A program made the position numbers and the translations under genes. A model generated the notes under the pieces. The model was given only the letters and a program-made list of their open reading frames with translations, had not been told where the DNA came from and searched no databases. 64,000 nucleotides of DNA from a virus. Each line of letters starts with the position of its first letter. The first letter of the stretch is position 1. This document shows, in pieces, positions 44,946-54,235 of the stretch. Where the stretch lies: the IMG/VR virus record IMGVR_UViG_3300043823_000114, positions 1-64,000 of that record. The stretch is one strand, 5' to 3'.

Positions 44946-47900
44946 GCGATGCATTTGCTAGTTGGATGTGTACTGCATCAGGTTTACTGAATGTTCCACC
45001 CCAGCGTAACCCATAACTTGGAAGATCAACAGTTCTAGCAATTAATGGACATTGACTGCTATCAATGGCGACACCACTGTTGTGTGGACTACCTTTACCA
45101 CCCTGACTTAACGGTACCGCAGGGGTAGTGATACCACCAGCAGTAGGATTGTTTGGTCCACCACCTGCGGCTAGCCATTTTGAATAGATTGCATCTTGAT
45201 CTGCTGGACTGCGATAAGCACTAGTAATAGTAATCTTGCTACCAGCTTTTGATTTGAAATCTTGTGCCATCTTCAGAATCGCATCTTTAAATGTGCCATT
45301 TAGTTGATCAAAGTTTGCTCTTGTTCCGCTTGCCCCGCTGAATATAAACACATCATCGGGGTTGATACCTGTAGTATTATCACCACTTAGTCCAGAAGTC
45401 TGAGCAACACTTGCTACGGCGCCCCCAGCAGCCAGAATATCAACTGAGTATCTACCTTGATTATACATGGTAGCACCAGTTAGTGATGAATCCATTTGAT
45501 TGCTTGCGCTCATACCATCAGAACGCCATTGTTTTGCGGCATCTGCTGTTCTATATTCGTGAACAACAAACATCATACCAGCAGCCGTACAAACATCATC
45601 ATCTGACTTGATGCCACCATTGGCTATCAATGCTGAATAACTTGCAGTAAACTCATTAAACTGAATAGTTTCTTGAATACTTGGGCTATTGAAGAAATCA
45701 TCTTGACTCTGAATATTGTCACGACCAGTCCAGCTGTTGCTATTAGACAATGCACTGCTACCGTACTGAGTGATAGCGTCGGGCTTGATATAACCCGCAG
45801 TGGCTAAGTATTGAGCATCCACTGCGTATTTACCGATACGCTGACTATCACTAGAAACAAAACTATAGTTAAACTGACTCAAGAAATAACCCAACTCTGC
45901 CATCATGGCTTTAGCTTGAATTTGACTCAAGTTAGGAGTCGTTGCTCCGAAATTGTTTGCTGGACTGTATGTGGTAGTCTTGGCTAAGTATTCTGCCGGG
46001 CAAGTTGGTTCAGCAACTGGCTGACCACTGGCTTGTGTTATTCCAGCATCTGCTGAACTACTACCAGTGAGTACTGGATTGCCACTGCTATCTGTAACTG
46101 CTGAGCCTGACCCAGAAGCTAGAGCACCAGAAGGTGCCGCAGGACTCTGAGCACCCGCATTTGCAAGTGCTTGCTGAACTGTCGGTAACCACTTGGCCGC
46201 AGCCGCACCAACACTGGCTGCTGTAATGCTACCATCTGCGGCGTTCAATGATTTATTTTGTATTGCAACTTTACTGCCAGCAGGGGCAATGATATAGCTA
46301 CCTGGCTTACCAACAGCGGCTGGCCAGAAGATACAGTTGTATAAGTCTTGCAATGCCGGAGTAGGAGCTTTAGTATTAAGCCTAGTATATTGGAAGAATT
46401 TCAATACCCAGTCCATTTGATCTACACGACTCAATGATTTTAGTGTAGAAGTGCTTGTACCGATACCCGTTGCAGTTGTTGGCATAAACTGAATAAGACC
46501 AGTTGCACCGATACTATTCACTAATCCAGGATCAAATGTCGCCCCAGTTTCATTGGCCATACAAGCAAGAAGATCGATATAGTTACAGTTTAATGAGCTT
46601 GCAACGCTTTGAACTTTTGCGATAAATGCGCTATCAGTACTCCATGGAGTAGGAACTCCATTGACTTTACCGTTATCTGATTTGTTACCATTAGCCGCAG
46701 GCAGTGTATAGCTACCAGGTTGTCCCGCTGTTTTCGGAGCACAAATACTACTACTCACTGATTTTGTCAGAGGAGCTGGGGTACCTGTTCTTGTCCATGG
46801 TTCGTGACTTGGTAAAATCGTTACTATACTGTCAACGCTTTGTGGAACGCTGTACCACAACTTTGTCTTTTGATCGTCGAATGTAGTATCTGCAAGTTTA
46901 TTCTTTTGTAGAGTTGGCATGCTAATAGAATTGCCACCACTGCCACCATTGATATCAATAGTTGACCCTGATATGGTCATTGCACCACCGGAACTAACAT
47001 TTAATGTACCGTCTGCGCTCATTGTGAGTTGTCCAGCACCGATGTTAGTTTTTGCCCCGTAGATCAAGAAACTTTCACTGCCACCTAGATTTACTTGTGC
47101 TGAGTTCACAGTAAAACTAGTATCACTGACCATGTTTATATTTCCACCGCTTTGAAAATTGATGTCTTCGTCTGCATGAAAGTTAAATGTACCTTCACTA
47201 CGCACACTAAAATCACCCGCTGTGTATATTTTTATACCCGTTGCATCAATCTCTACCCAACTCGTCCCATCCATATGACTGACATACATTGTTTTTTGTT
47301 CGTCATTTAGCAATATTTGATGCCCAAATGCTGTGCGCAATCGAATCAGTTGATCTCTACCATTCACATCACCGTCATCCATAACGAATGTGTGACCACC
47401 TTTGCGAGTGGGAACGCTGTATTGATCTTCTGGGACTGTACCAGAGTTTACTTTGGCTGCGTAATCTGGATCATCTGCTGGATCTTTTGTCAGTGGACGA
47501 CCAGGAGTAGATATACCAAATACATGACTAGGAGTTTCTCTTTGTGCACTACTGCTAATAGCTCCACGAGTAGCATCACGATCTAGACCTTGTTTGAATA
47601 AGATGTTTGCCTGAAACTCATGCACTGGCTTTTTGTTAGTGTAAAAGGTCCCGTTGATATTGCTTTCTATATTTTCATTAAACTCTGCTACTGGCAATAC
47701 TTGCGGAGGCACATTGCTTTCGGGCAATATGCTTACCTTTATGTCATCACTAACAGTCGAAGTATCGACATTAGTACTGCTACCAACAGCGGGCAACATC
47801 CAGTTACTCAGATTTCCAGGAACACAAGCAAACCAGAACCCTTTGTCTGGATCACCGTTAACAAATGTACATAGAACTTGACTCCCGATATCAGGAGTAA

Positions 47901-48195
47901 CCATCCACATACCATAAGTGTGTTGCACTCCAGTAAAGCTATTGTTCTTACTGCTTTGTGGTTGATATGTAGTGCCTAAATATGGGCTAGCATAACTCAC
48001 TGTACGCCAGAATACTGGGTTCTGCTGATCGCCACCGAACTCTGGAATCCACACACGCAAACGCCCGTCTCGTGCTGGACTTAGATTGTCCATGACGAGG
48101 CCAAGCTGTGAGGCTGTTTCATATCTATAACCTGGAACAGCGTCTCTGTTATAGAATTTCGATGTCCGTCTACCTTGCGTTTTATCTTGTGCCAT
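44941..48195 (-). CDS. gp5: gp5-like tail spike with lytic transglycosylase and M15 peptidase domains
   Basis: A 1084-residue central spike. Residues about 25-135 are the OB-fold domain (LGLVMDNLSPARDGRLRVWIPEFGG, cited only by its RLRVWIPEFGG core). Residues about 290-425 are the polar Gly/Ser/Asn-rich triple beta-helix. Residues 519-640 form a lysozyme-like transglycosylase (Glu549 in MANETGATFDP, GATGLIQFMPTTA). The last 125 residues form a D-Ala-D-Ala carboxypeptidase-type M15 domain, with metal ligands His1038, Asp1045 (SPHNSGVAID) and His1076 (DAVHIQL). T4 gp5 has one lysozyme domain; this protein appears to cut both sugar strands and peptide crosslinks. The spike punctures the envelope at infection. 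Confidence 0.85.
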   Translation of the reverse strand: MAQDKTQGRRTSKFYNRDAVPGYRYETASQLGLVMDNLSPARDGRLRVWIPEFGGDQQNPVFWRTVSYASPYLGTTYQPQSSKNNSFTGVQHTYGMWMVTPDIGSQVLCTFVNGDPDKGFWFACVPGNLSNWMLPAVGSSTNVDTSTVSDDIKVSILPESNVPPQVLPVAEFNENIESNINGTFYTNKKPVHEFQANILFKQGLDRDATRGAISSSAQRETPSHVFGISTPGRPLTKDPADDPDYAAKVNSGTVPEDQYSVPTRKGGHTFVMDDGDVNGRDQLIRLRTAFGHQILLNDEQKTMYVSHMDGTSWVEIDATGIKIYTAGDFSVRSEGTFNFHADEDINFQSGGNINMVSDTSFTVNSAQVNLGGSESFLIYGAKTNIGAGQLTMSADGTLNVSSGGAMTISGSTIDINGGSGGNSISMPTLQKNKLADTTFDDQKTKLWYSVPQSVDSIVTILPSHEPWTRTGTPAPLTKSVSSSICAPKTAGQPGSYTLPAANGNKSDNGKVNGVPTPWSTDSAFIAKVQSVASSLNCNYIDLLACMANETGATFDPGLVNSIGATGLIQFMPTTATGIGTSTSTLKSLSRVDQMDWVLKFFQYTRLNTKAPTPALQDLYNCIFWPAAVGKPGSYIIAPAGSKVAIQNKSLNAADGSITAASVGAAAAKWLPTVQQALANAGAQSPAAPSGALASGSGSAVTDSSGNPVLTGSSSADAGITQASGQPVAEPTCPAEYLAKTTTYSPANNFGATTPNLSQIQAKAMMAELGYFLSQFNYSFVSSDSQRIGKYAVDAQYLATAGYIKPDAITQYGSSALSNSNSWTGRDNIQSQDDFFNSPSIQETIQFNEFTASYSALIANGGIKSDDDVCTAAGMMFVVHEYRTADAAKQWRSDGMSASNQMDSSLTGATMYNQGRYSVDILAAGGAVASVAQTSGLSGDNTTGINPDDVFIFSGASGTRANFDQLNGTFKDAILKMAQDFKSKAGSKITITSAYRSPADQDAIYSKWLAAGGGPNNPTAGGITTPAVPLSQGGKGSPHNSGVAIDSSQCPLIARTVDLPSYGLRWGGTFSKPDAVHIQLANASQ

Positions 48196-48198
48196 ATA

Positions 48199-50994
48199 TT
48201 ATGCTATTAAACTTTGTGGGTAATTTGTTTCTGCCAATGCTTGACTGCTAGCCAAATCTGCGATATCAACGGTAGGGGCATTATTTGCCACATTAGCCAA
48301 AGCATCTTCAGCTGGAGTTGGTTGGCTATCAGTCTGTGTTACTGCGTTTTGATCCGGGGCTTGCTCTGTACTAGATGCGGCGTCGTTGTCTGCCCCAGCA
48401 TTAGCATTGGGAGCTGCCTGAGCAGGGGTGTCAGCATTAGTTGTGGCGTTTGCAGAGTTATCACTCGGGGTTGTCGGGGCAGTTGCTTTATCGTTCCTAT
48501 TAGCATCAAGTCCCACTGGATTTTGCGCAGGGTTTGTGTTTGGACTGTCTTGCATGGGATAACGGATCATATTAAGAGTTTGAGTAAATTTGCCACCCTT
48601 AAATTCACTATCAACTTGTATTACCCTATAATATCCACTAAATTCACTTGTATGAAACTTGTTTGCACCGTTTAAATTGTACATGCCTGTAGTGTCATTA
48701 AAATCTGTCGGAGTTTTAAATGTTACATAACAATAAATCTCACCATCATCCATGTTTAAACTTTGAACATTGCTTGCAACAAATACACTGCTGGCATCTG
48801 AAGCAAGGGGAGGGGTAACATCTGGAACTATGAACAAGTCGTCTTGCTTTATAAAATGTGGATCACCTATGATCTGCATTTTCAAATTAAGCATATCACC
48901 TGCCGCACTAGTATAAATGCTTTCTAGCGCACTTTTGGCATTCTGTGTGGCACTACGGTTATTTGAGCCACCAGTACCAGTTTGCATCTGTGATCCTGTA
49001 TTGACTTTTTGTTCTGCGGCGTTGAGTCCAGATTTGCCACCTACTGTAGTTGTTCCATCCTTGTTTGTATCTTCAGGTTTGGCTGTTGTTCCAGCAGTCG
49101 ATTCAGTATTACTACGATCAATTTGTACTGCTGTAAAATACAATGCATTAAAGTCGATATCAAAATTTATTACGGCACTATTATGCCCAGTATAAAAATA
49201 ATCGTATCGTTTAACTGGCTTCGGTGGGGGACTTTTTGGGAGTCTAGGGTCCCGTTGTTGATATGCTTTGTATTTTTTAATGTTGAATTCGATAGTTTTA
49301 CCCCAAACATTCCGTTCTGTATCAAACTCTGTTAGTTTTATTTTTGGAATCACCTTCCACATGTACACAGGTGTTGCCTGTGCTTGTACTGTAGCATCAT
49401 CTGCGGCGTTTGCATTTACTGGGGTTTTGCTATCTGTATTGGAATCTTTTATTTGACTTAAAAAGAATTGACTATTTGGAATAATAGCATTGATGATTTC
49501 ATTCACTGATGTACCAGCTTCGAAACTATGAACAACAGACCCAAGATCCAATGTATTTGAATCTTGTCCTTGCTGTGCCTGCGATTCTTTTTTAACAGAT
49601 GTTTCCCCTGTTCGTTTGGCTGTATTTGTTTTGGGATCTACTATTTTAGAACCACCTATGTCTGGATCTATATTAAAAGAAATTTGATCTGCAAATTTTA
49701 CATCATTGGTGTTTTTAGATGATTTGTTCCAAGCATTGTATGCTGATGTAAAACTTTGCAGTTTAAGAGACACCTGTGCAGAATCTGATGCCGCAACTTG
49801 ACCCAATATTCGTGGGTCACGAGCCTGCCCACGAAGACTTCCGCCACCAGCTTGCCCAGAACTATATGCTTGGCTTTCTGCTTGTGTGTCCCTAAAACTG
49901 TCTACATCTTGTTGTACAGATGGTTCAGATGCTGGAGCAAAAAAATCACTCACTGTTGACGCTGTGATTTCCATTCGTGTTTTTATAGCCTGTACACTTT
50001 CGAGATTTGCGGTGTGATTGAATGGTACGGCTTGCACAGTATATTCGCTTCCCTTAACACTGGCCTTGATTTTAAAATTTATTAGCTTGATAGGGAAGTT
50101 TTTTGTTTGATTTTGAATTTTTACAGCTTTTCCACTATCATCATACCCAAAGAACTCTAGTCTCAGCAAATAAGGAATATCTAGATAGTTTTTTGCTGCC
50201 AGATTATTCAAAGACACATTCATGATACGGTCCAGTAGCGTCATACCATAAGGTTCAATGATTGTAAAATCCAGTGCAATAGCGTTTGACCCACGAGCAT
50301 TGGCATTCATGCCGATAATTGTACTGACTTTAAAACTATCAAAGTAAAAATCTTCAGTGAAGTTTGGATCACGAATATCTTTATATCTACCTGCACTACT
50401 GATCAATGCCACATTCGGTGTAAATGATGTTGGTGTATCTACTAGAGTATTGTAATCTGTCTTAGATAATGCAAATAGCGTTAACCCGTAAGTATAGCTT
50501 GTATAAGCGTCTAGCGGGTTAGACGACACCCCCGCAGTATTAGAAGACTGATTTCCACCAACGCTGACATTTGCCGCAGGAGTCGCATTATCTGCTGCCG
50601 AAGGAGTGTAGGTATTTGTTACTGTTGTCGTTGCAACAGCATCACCAGTCGATGATGCATTGGCGATGTTTTGTTGTTCTTGATCTGTTGTAGCTTCTGG
50701 TTCATCACCTGTGGGAGTTGTCGCAGGATCTGGTGCTGGCGGAACTGGAAGTGGTGCTGTTGTCAATTCACCAGTTTGAATATCATAGTATGAATTGTCA
50801 GGATCGGATCCAGGATGCACAGACTCCCACAGAGATGTTTGTGCTTCTGTAGGCTCATTCGGGCTCTTTAGTAATTCTTTATTGCCGTTGGCATCGTATC
50901 CGGTTATATATACATTGAGACCAGTCACTGAGTCTTTACCCACATAACCATAGCTAGATGTATTGGCAGTAGAGATTTTTACACTATCAGCCAT
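48199..50994 (-). CDS. Baseplate hub-like protein, gp27-type candidate
   Basis: A 931-residue protein immediately upstream of the gp5 gene (3-base gap), where the hub partner of the spike is expected. A folded core (residues about 165-330: KDIRDPNFTEDFYFDSFKVST, cited as FYFDSFKVST, LDFTIIEPYGMTLLDRI, YLLRLEFFGYDDSG) resembles gp27/hub-type beta-barrel proteins of myoviruses. The later VWGKTIEFNIKKYKAY and YDYFYTGHNSAVINFDIDF segments look like the second barrel. N- and C-terminal 130-residue stretches are Ala/Thr/Pro-rich, low complexity linkers. The gp27 assignment is based on context and remote likeness, not on a confirmed motif. Confidence 0.55.
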   Translation of the reverse strand: MADSVKISTANTSSYGYVGKDSVTGLNVYITGYDANGNKELLKSPNEPTEAQTSLWESVHPGSDPDNSYYDIQTGELTTAPLPVPPAPDPATTPTGDEPEATTDQEQQNIANASSTGDAVATTTVTNTYTPSAADNATPAANVSVGGNQSSNTAGVSSNPLDAYTSYTYGLTLFALSKTDYNTLVDTPTSFTPNVALISSAGRYKDIRDPNFTEDFYFDSFKVSTIIGMNANARGSNAIALDFTIIEPYGMTLLDRIMNVSLNNLAAKNYLDIPYLLRLEFFGYDDSGKAVKIQNQTKNFPIKLINFKIKASVKGSEYTVQAVPFNHTANLESVQAIKTRMEITASTVSDFFAPASEPSVQQDVDSFRDTQAESQAYSSGQAGGGSLRGQARDPRILGQVAASDSAQVSLKLQSFTSAYNAWNKSSKNTNDVKFADQISFNIDPDIGGSKIVDPKTNTAKRTGETSVKKESQAQQGQDSNTLDLGSVVHSFEAGTSVNEIINAIIPNSQFFLSQIKDSNTDSKTPVNANAADDATVQAQATPVYMWKVIPKIKLTEFDTERNVWGKTIEFNIKKYKAYQQRDPRLPKSPPPKPVKRYDYFYTGHNSAVINFDIDFNALYFTAVQIDRSNTESTAGTTAKPEDTNKDGTTTVGGKSGLNAAEQKVNTGSQMQTGTGGSNNRSATQNAKSALESIYTSAAGDMLNLKMQIIGDPHFIKQDDLFIVPDVTPPLASDASSVFVASNVQSLNMDDGEIYCYVTFKTPTDFNDTTGMYNLNGANKFHTSEFSGYYRVIQVDSEFKGGKFTQTLNMIRYPMQDSPNTNPAQNPVGLDANRNDKATAPTTPSDNSANATTNADTPAQAAPNANAGADNDAASSTEQAPDQNAVTQTDSQPTPAEDALANVANNAPTVDIADLASSQALAETNYPQSLIA

Positions 50995-50997
50995 AGA

Positions 50998-51303
50998 TTA
51001 TAGTCCCAAGTTGCTGGCCAAAGTAGTTTTCTTTGGTATCATAATAGTGACTCCAGATTGAAAATCAAAAATAGGATCATCAATGACATTTGGATTTCTG
51101 GCACGGAATACCCACCACAAAGCACTATCACCGTATAAGTCAAACGCCAGTAAATCTGGGCGAAGACTATAAGTGTTGTTTATAGTGAAACTAACATCAT
51201 CCACTTGCTTGTCTATAGGGGTATAAACTAACACATCCAAAAACTTATTACCAAATAATGGAGTATTGAAATACGGGCTAGTTTTGCTGTATTGTACTGT
51301 CAT
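50998..51303 (-). CDS. gp53: Baseplate wedge protein gp53-like
   Basis: A 101-residue protein. YFNTPLFGNKFLDVLVYTP, LRPDLLAFDLYGDSALWWVF and NPNVIDDPIFDF are the conserved blocks of the gp53 family, a wedge protein that clamps the ring onto neighbouring wedges. T4 gp53 is longer (196 residues), but homologues of this short size are common in T4-like phages. Its C-terminal IMIPKK corresponds to the LysM-like end. It overlaps the upstream gene by 4 bases and sits 3 bases before the hub-like gene. Confidence 0.8.
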   Translation of the reverse strand: MTVQYSKTSPYFNTPLFGNKFLDVLVYTPIDKQVDDVSFTINNTYSLRPDLLAFDLYGDSALWWVFRARNPNVIDDPIFDFQSGVTIMIPKKTTLASNLGL

Positions 51304-52190
51304 AGGAATCCACCTTTATTTGCCAGCAACTGCCCTTGACTAAACTGCGTAAGTGACATATTCGTGGCAATATTCTGTCTGCTGTATACAGGTTGTAATG
51401 TTACATTGAACGAACTTGTTGTTGGTACTCTGGCAGTTTGTTTACCGCTGTTAGCATAATAACTAGTCGCAACGGCTTTTGAATCATTGCCCTGTGAATA
51501 TGCAATTTCCATATAGTCCACTTCTGCTGGCATAGTATGCTGAAAACTCGTCACAACACAAGTAACATTTGGGAAATAGTAATCCCCGTAGCCATTTAAG
51601 TAAACGATCGGCGGAGGATTACCTGCATCTGCATCACTACCAAAGAACATTTTTGTACAGCTTCGGAAGAAATACACTGCCGCTAGTACATAAAGAGCTT
51701 CGTCTTTGTTCTGAACTGTGAAATCACCAACAATGTTGATAGCGGCAACATCACTGCCTTCATAGAAATAATTTTTATAGTTATTATGAGTTAATGCTTG
51801 TTCTTGATATCTTGCATTATGTGTAACTGTGATACTGGGGGTATATGGAAATACTACCCCATTTGTTCTAGACAAGATGTTCAAGAATGGGTTCGATGTG
51901 TCATAATGTAAGCTACTTTTTGTGGGCAAGCTAATCTTTACTCGCCAATCTTTTATCTGTGACGCCCCAGCCCCACCATTACTATTTCCGCCCAATGGGT
52001 TGATGTTAACTGTGGGTGCTTTGCCAGTTATAAAACTAGATATACCACCAGACATTAATCCTGATAGTTGAGTTCGTATTTTTCCCGGGTCAAGCAAACT
52101 TGCGGCAGTGTCTAACACTCCACCCGTAGTGTCACCGGCAGATGGACCTTGCTGTGATGAACTTCCTAAAATATTGTCAAAAATCGACAT
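51300..52190 (-). CDS. Tail tube or tube-terminating baseplate protein (gp48/gp54/gp19-like)
   Basis: A 296-residue protein. After a Gly/Ser-rich N-terminus, residues about 85-225 (DWRVKISLP, NGVVFPYTPSITVTHNARY, AAINIVGDFTVQNKDEALYVLAAVYFFRSCTKMFFG in pieces, CVVTSFQHTMPAEVDYMEIAYS) form a beta-sandwich typical of tail-tube proteins and of the gp48/gp54 proteins that start the tube. Its place upstream of gp53 favours gp48 or gp54. Head of a late operon, with AATAAATATA 20 bases upstream. Confidence 0.65.
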   Translation of the reverse strand: MSIFDNILGSSSQQGPSAGDTTGGVLDTAASLLDPGKIRTQLSGLMSGGISSFITGKAPTVNINPLGGNSNGGAGASQIKDWRVKISLPTKSSLHYDTSNPFLNILSRTNGVVFPYTPSITVTHNARYQEQALTHNNYKNYFYEGSDVAAINIVGDFTVQNKDEALYVLAAVYFFRSCTKMFFGSDADAGNPPPIVYLNGYGDYYFPNVTCVVTSFQHTMPAEVDYMEIAYSQGNDSKAVATSYYANSGKQTARVPTTSSFNVTLQPVYSRQNIATNMSLTQFSQGQLLANKGGFL

Positions 52191-52209
52191 AAGTAACTAT
52201 ACCCTTTCA

Positions 52210-52219
52210 TATATTTATT
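52210..52219 (-). promoter_or_regulatory. Late promoter-like box AATAAATATA
   Basis: Minus-strand AATAAATATA 20 bases upstream of the tube-like gene, in the divergent gap facing gp55. The gap therefore carries a late box on one strand and a sigma-70 promoter on the other. Confidence 0.6.
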
Positions 52220-52252
52220 ATTAAGCATTAAGTGCTAATATAATAAAAAGCC

Positions 52253-52281
52253 TTGACAAATATGTAATACTTTGCTATTAT
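52253..52281 (+). promoter_or_regulatory. Sigma-70 type promoter of the late sigma factor gene
   Basis: TTGACA (52253-52258) and TATTAT (52276-52281) with a 17-base spacer precede the gp55 gene. The Shine-Dalgarno AGGA (52294-52297) follows about 15 bases later. This places the late sigma factor under host-type transcription, consistent with being made before late genes. Confidence 0.85.
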
Positions 52282-52304
52282 TGTCACAGTTTTAGGAAAC
52301 TACA

Positions 52305-53186
52305 TTGAAAACAAATTACTTAAACAACAAGGATATTCTCAAAGAAATCCACAAAAGCAAAACAACCTACTGCAAATACACAGACCAAGTTTATGCTGAT
52401 TACGATATGATTTTACCCGATTTTAGTAAAATCAACAAGAAAAATACATTGGAAGCTAGAAAACTTCGAGCAGAACGATTGGCAAAAGTCGCACACGAAG
52501 CGGCAACTGCTGATGGAACTAAACGAAAACTAGACGAATTTGAAGTGAAACTCAAAGATGTCAAAGATACCGATGTAGTATTTCGAGTTATGACTTGGGA
52601 ACATATACCGTTAGACGATGTAAAAACCCGTAAAGCGAGAATGGCTGCTCTTGATATTGAGGACGAAAACGATCCATTATTGGACGGATTCGATGAAAAT
52701 GATACAGAGCACAACAAATATGTCAAAGTCAACTTTCCCCCGTTTCAACATTATAAACTAGATGAAAATGGGGAACCTTATTGCGTGGGTAAAAGTCATT
52801 GGAAAGGATCTTTGGAAGATGGTGAGTTCAACAAAGATCACGGGAAGATGACCAATAAGCTCGCTAATATGTATATCAAGTTATGCGAGCGTTATGCTAC
52901 CCGTAGTAACTGGCGTGGATACACTTACAACGATGAAATGAGAGCACAGGCATTGCTTCAACTAACTTACATTGGTCTACGATTTGATGAAGCCAAATCA
53001 CAGAATCCATTTGCTTATTACACTGCCGCTGTTACTAATAGCTTTACCCGTGTTCTAAACATTGAGAAGCGTAACCAGAATATCCGTGATGACATTTTAG
53101 AGATGAATGGTCTGAACCCAAGTTATACTCGTCAGGGTATGAGTGGCGGATATGTTCATTACGAGGGTGGTAACCATGATGATTGA
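52305..53186 (+). CDS. gp55: Late transcription sigma factor gp55-like
   Basis: A 293-residue protein. NPFAYYTAAVTNSFTRVL followed by IEKRNQNIRDDILE is the sigma region-2-like helix that recognises the TATAAATA late promoter in T4-like phages. NWRGYTYNDEMRAQALLQLT before it is also conserved. Gp55 (T4: 185 residues) replaces host sigma on RNA polymerase together with the sliding clamp. This version has a long N-terminal extension. The start codon is TTG at 52305, supported by AGGA 7 bases upstream; the next ATG would lose 30 residues. Order gp55-gp47-gp46 is as in T4 with the intervening genes missing. Confidence 0.85.
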   Translation: MKTNYLNNKDILKEIHKSKTTYCKYTDQVYADYDMILPDFSKINKKNTLEARKLRAERLAKVAHEAATADGTKRKLDEFEVKLKDVKDTDVVFRVMTWEHIPLDDVKTRKARMAALDIEDENDPLLDGFDENDTEHNKYVKVNFPPFQHYKLDENGEPYCVGKSHWKGSLEDGEFNKDHGKMTNKLANMYIKLCERYATRSNWRGYTYNDEMRAQALLQLTYIGLRFDEAKSQNPFAYYTAAVTNSFTRVLNIEKRNQNIRDDILEMNGLNPSYTRQGMSGGYVHYEGGNHDD

Positions 53187-53218
53187 CTTTAGTCTATCAT
53201 TTTTGTTACACTCATTGA

Positions 53219-54235
53219 ATGAGTAATCTATTTAAAAAAGCCGCCCTGATAACGGACATACATTTTGGCCTAAAGTCAAACAGTTCTCTACACAATGAGG
53301 ATTGTTTGGCTTTTGTCAAATGGGCCACTGCCAAAGCACGAGAAGAAGGTTGCGAAACTTGTTTCTTTTTGGGTGATTGGCACAATAACCGTGCTAGTAT
53401 CAACATCTTAACACTACAGTATAGTTTACAAGCACTAGAGCATTTGAATGATAATTTTTCAAATGTTTATTTTATTCCTGGCAATCACGATCTCTATTAT
53501 CGGGATAAGCGTGATGTGCAAAGTGTCGAATGGGCAAAGCATCTCTCTAATATACAGATTTGCAACGATTGGTTTGACAGCGGCGATGTTGTTATTGCTC
53601 CTTGGCTATGTGGTGATGATCATAAACATCTACGCAAGTTAAAGGGCAAGTATCTATTTGGGCATCTTGAACTTCCAGGTTACTTGATGAACGCAATGGT
53701 AGCGATGCCAGAGCATGGGGAATTCAGAACCGATGACTTGAATCATTTCGAGCATTGTTTCACTGGACATTTTCACAAGAGACAGACTAGAAAGAATGTT
53801 ACTTACATTGGTAACTGTTTCCCACACAACTACGCAGATGCAGGGGATGATGACAGAGGATTATCTATATTAGAATGGGGCAAAGATCCAGAATACCATG
53901 CTTGGCCCGATCAACCCCGGTATCGTGTATTTCAGTTAAGCGATGTTCTAAAGAATACAGAATCTATGCTTCTGCCCAATATGCATGTCAGAGTAAATCT
54001 TGACATAGATATCAGCTATGAAGAAGCCGCATTTATCAAAGAAACATTCATTGATACATATAAGCTCCGTGAGATTACCTTAATTCCAGCTAAAGTCACC
54101 GATTTAACTGACTATGAGTTGCAGGGTAATATAGAATTTGAGAGTGTTGATCAGATTGTTACTGGTCAACTCACAAATATCGAAAGCGACAAGTTTAACA
54201 AAACTCTACTACTAGACATCTACAGAAATCTTTAA
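53219..54235 (+). CDS. gp47: Recombination nuclease subunit gp47 (Mre11/SbcD-like)
   Basis: A 338-residue metallophosphatase-fold nuclease. Motifs: ITDIHFG (Asp13, His15), FLGDWHNN, GNHDLYYRD at about residue 89, FGHLE and TGHFHKR. With gp46 it forms the SbcCD/Mre11-Rad50-type complex that resects DNA ends for recombination-dependent phage replication. It ends in a TAATG overlap with the gp46 start, so they are translationally coupled. Length equals T4 gp47 (339). It lies 32 bases after gp55; a weak TTGACT/TTACAC pair is present but the two genes may share a transcript. Confidence 0.95.
   Translation: MSNLFKKAALITDIHFGLKSNSSLHNEDCLAFVKWATAKAREEGCETCFFLGDWHNNRASINILTLQYSLQALEHLNDNFSNVYFIPGNHDLYYRDKRDVQSVEWAKHLSNIQICNDWFDSGDVVIAPWLCGDDHKHLRKLKGKYLFGHLELPGYLMNAMVAMPEHGEFRTDDLNHFEHCFTGHFHKRQTRKNVTYIGNCFPHNYADAGDDDRGLSILEWGKDPEYHAWPDQPRYRVFQLSDVLKNTESMLLPNMHVRVNLDIDISYEEAAFIKETFIDTYKLREITLIPAKVTDLTDYELQGNIEFESVDQIVTGQLTNIESDKFNKTLLLDIYRNL

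Noticed and set aside
52400-52732. Minus-strand frame opposite gp55
   Set aside because: A shadow of a recognised gene with no domain or start signal.
53183-53211. Sigma-70 promoter before gp47 (TTGACT/TTACAC)
   Set aside because: The -10 element is poor and gp55-gp47 could be co-transcribed, so I do not list it as a feature.
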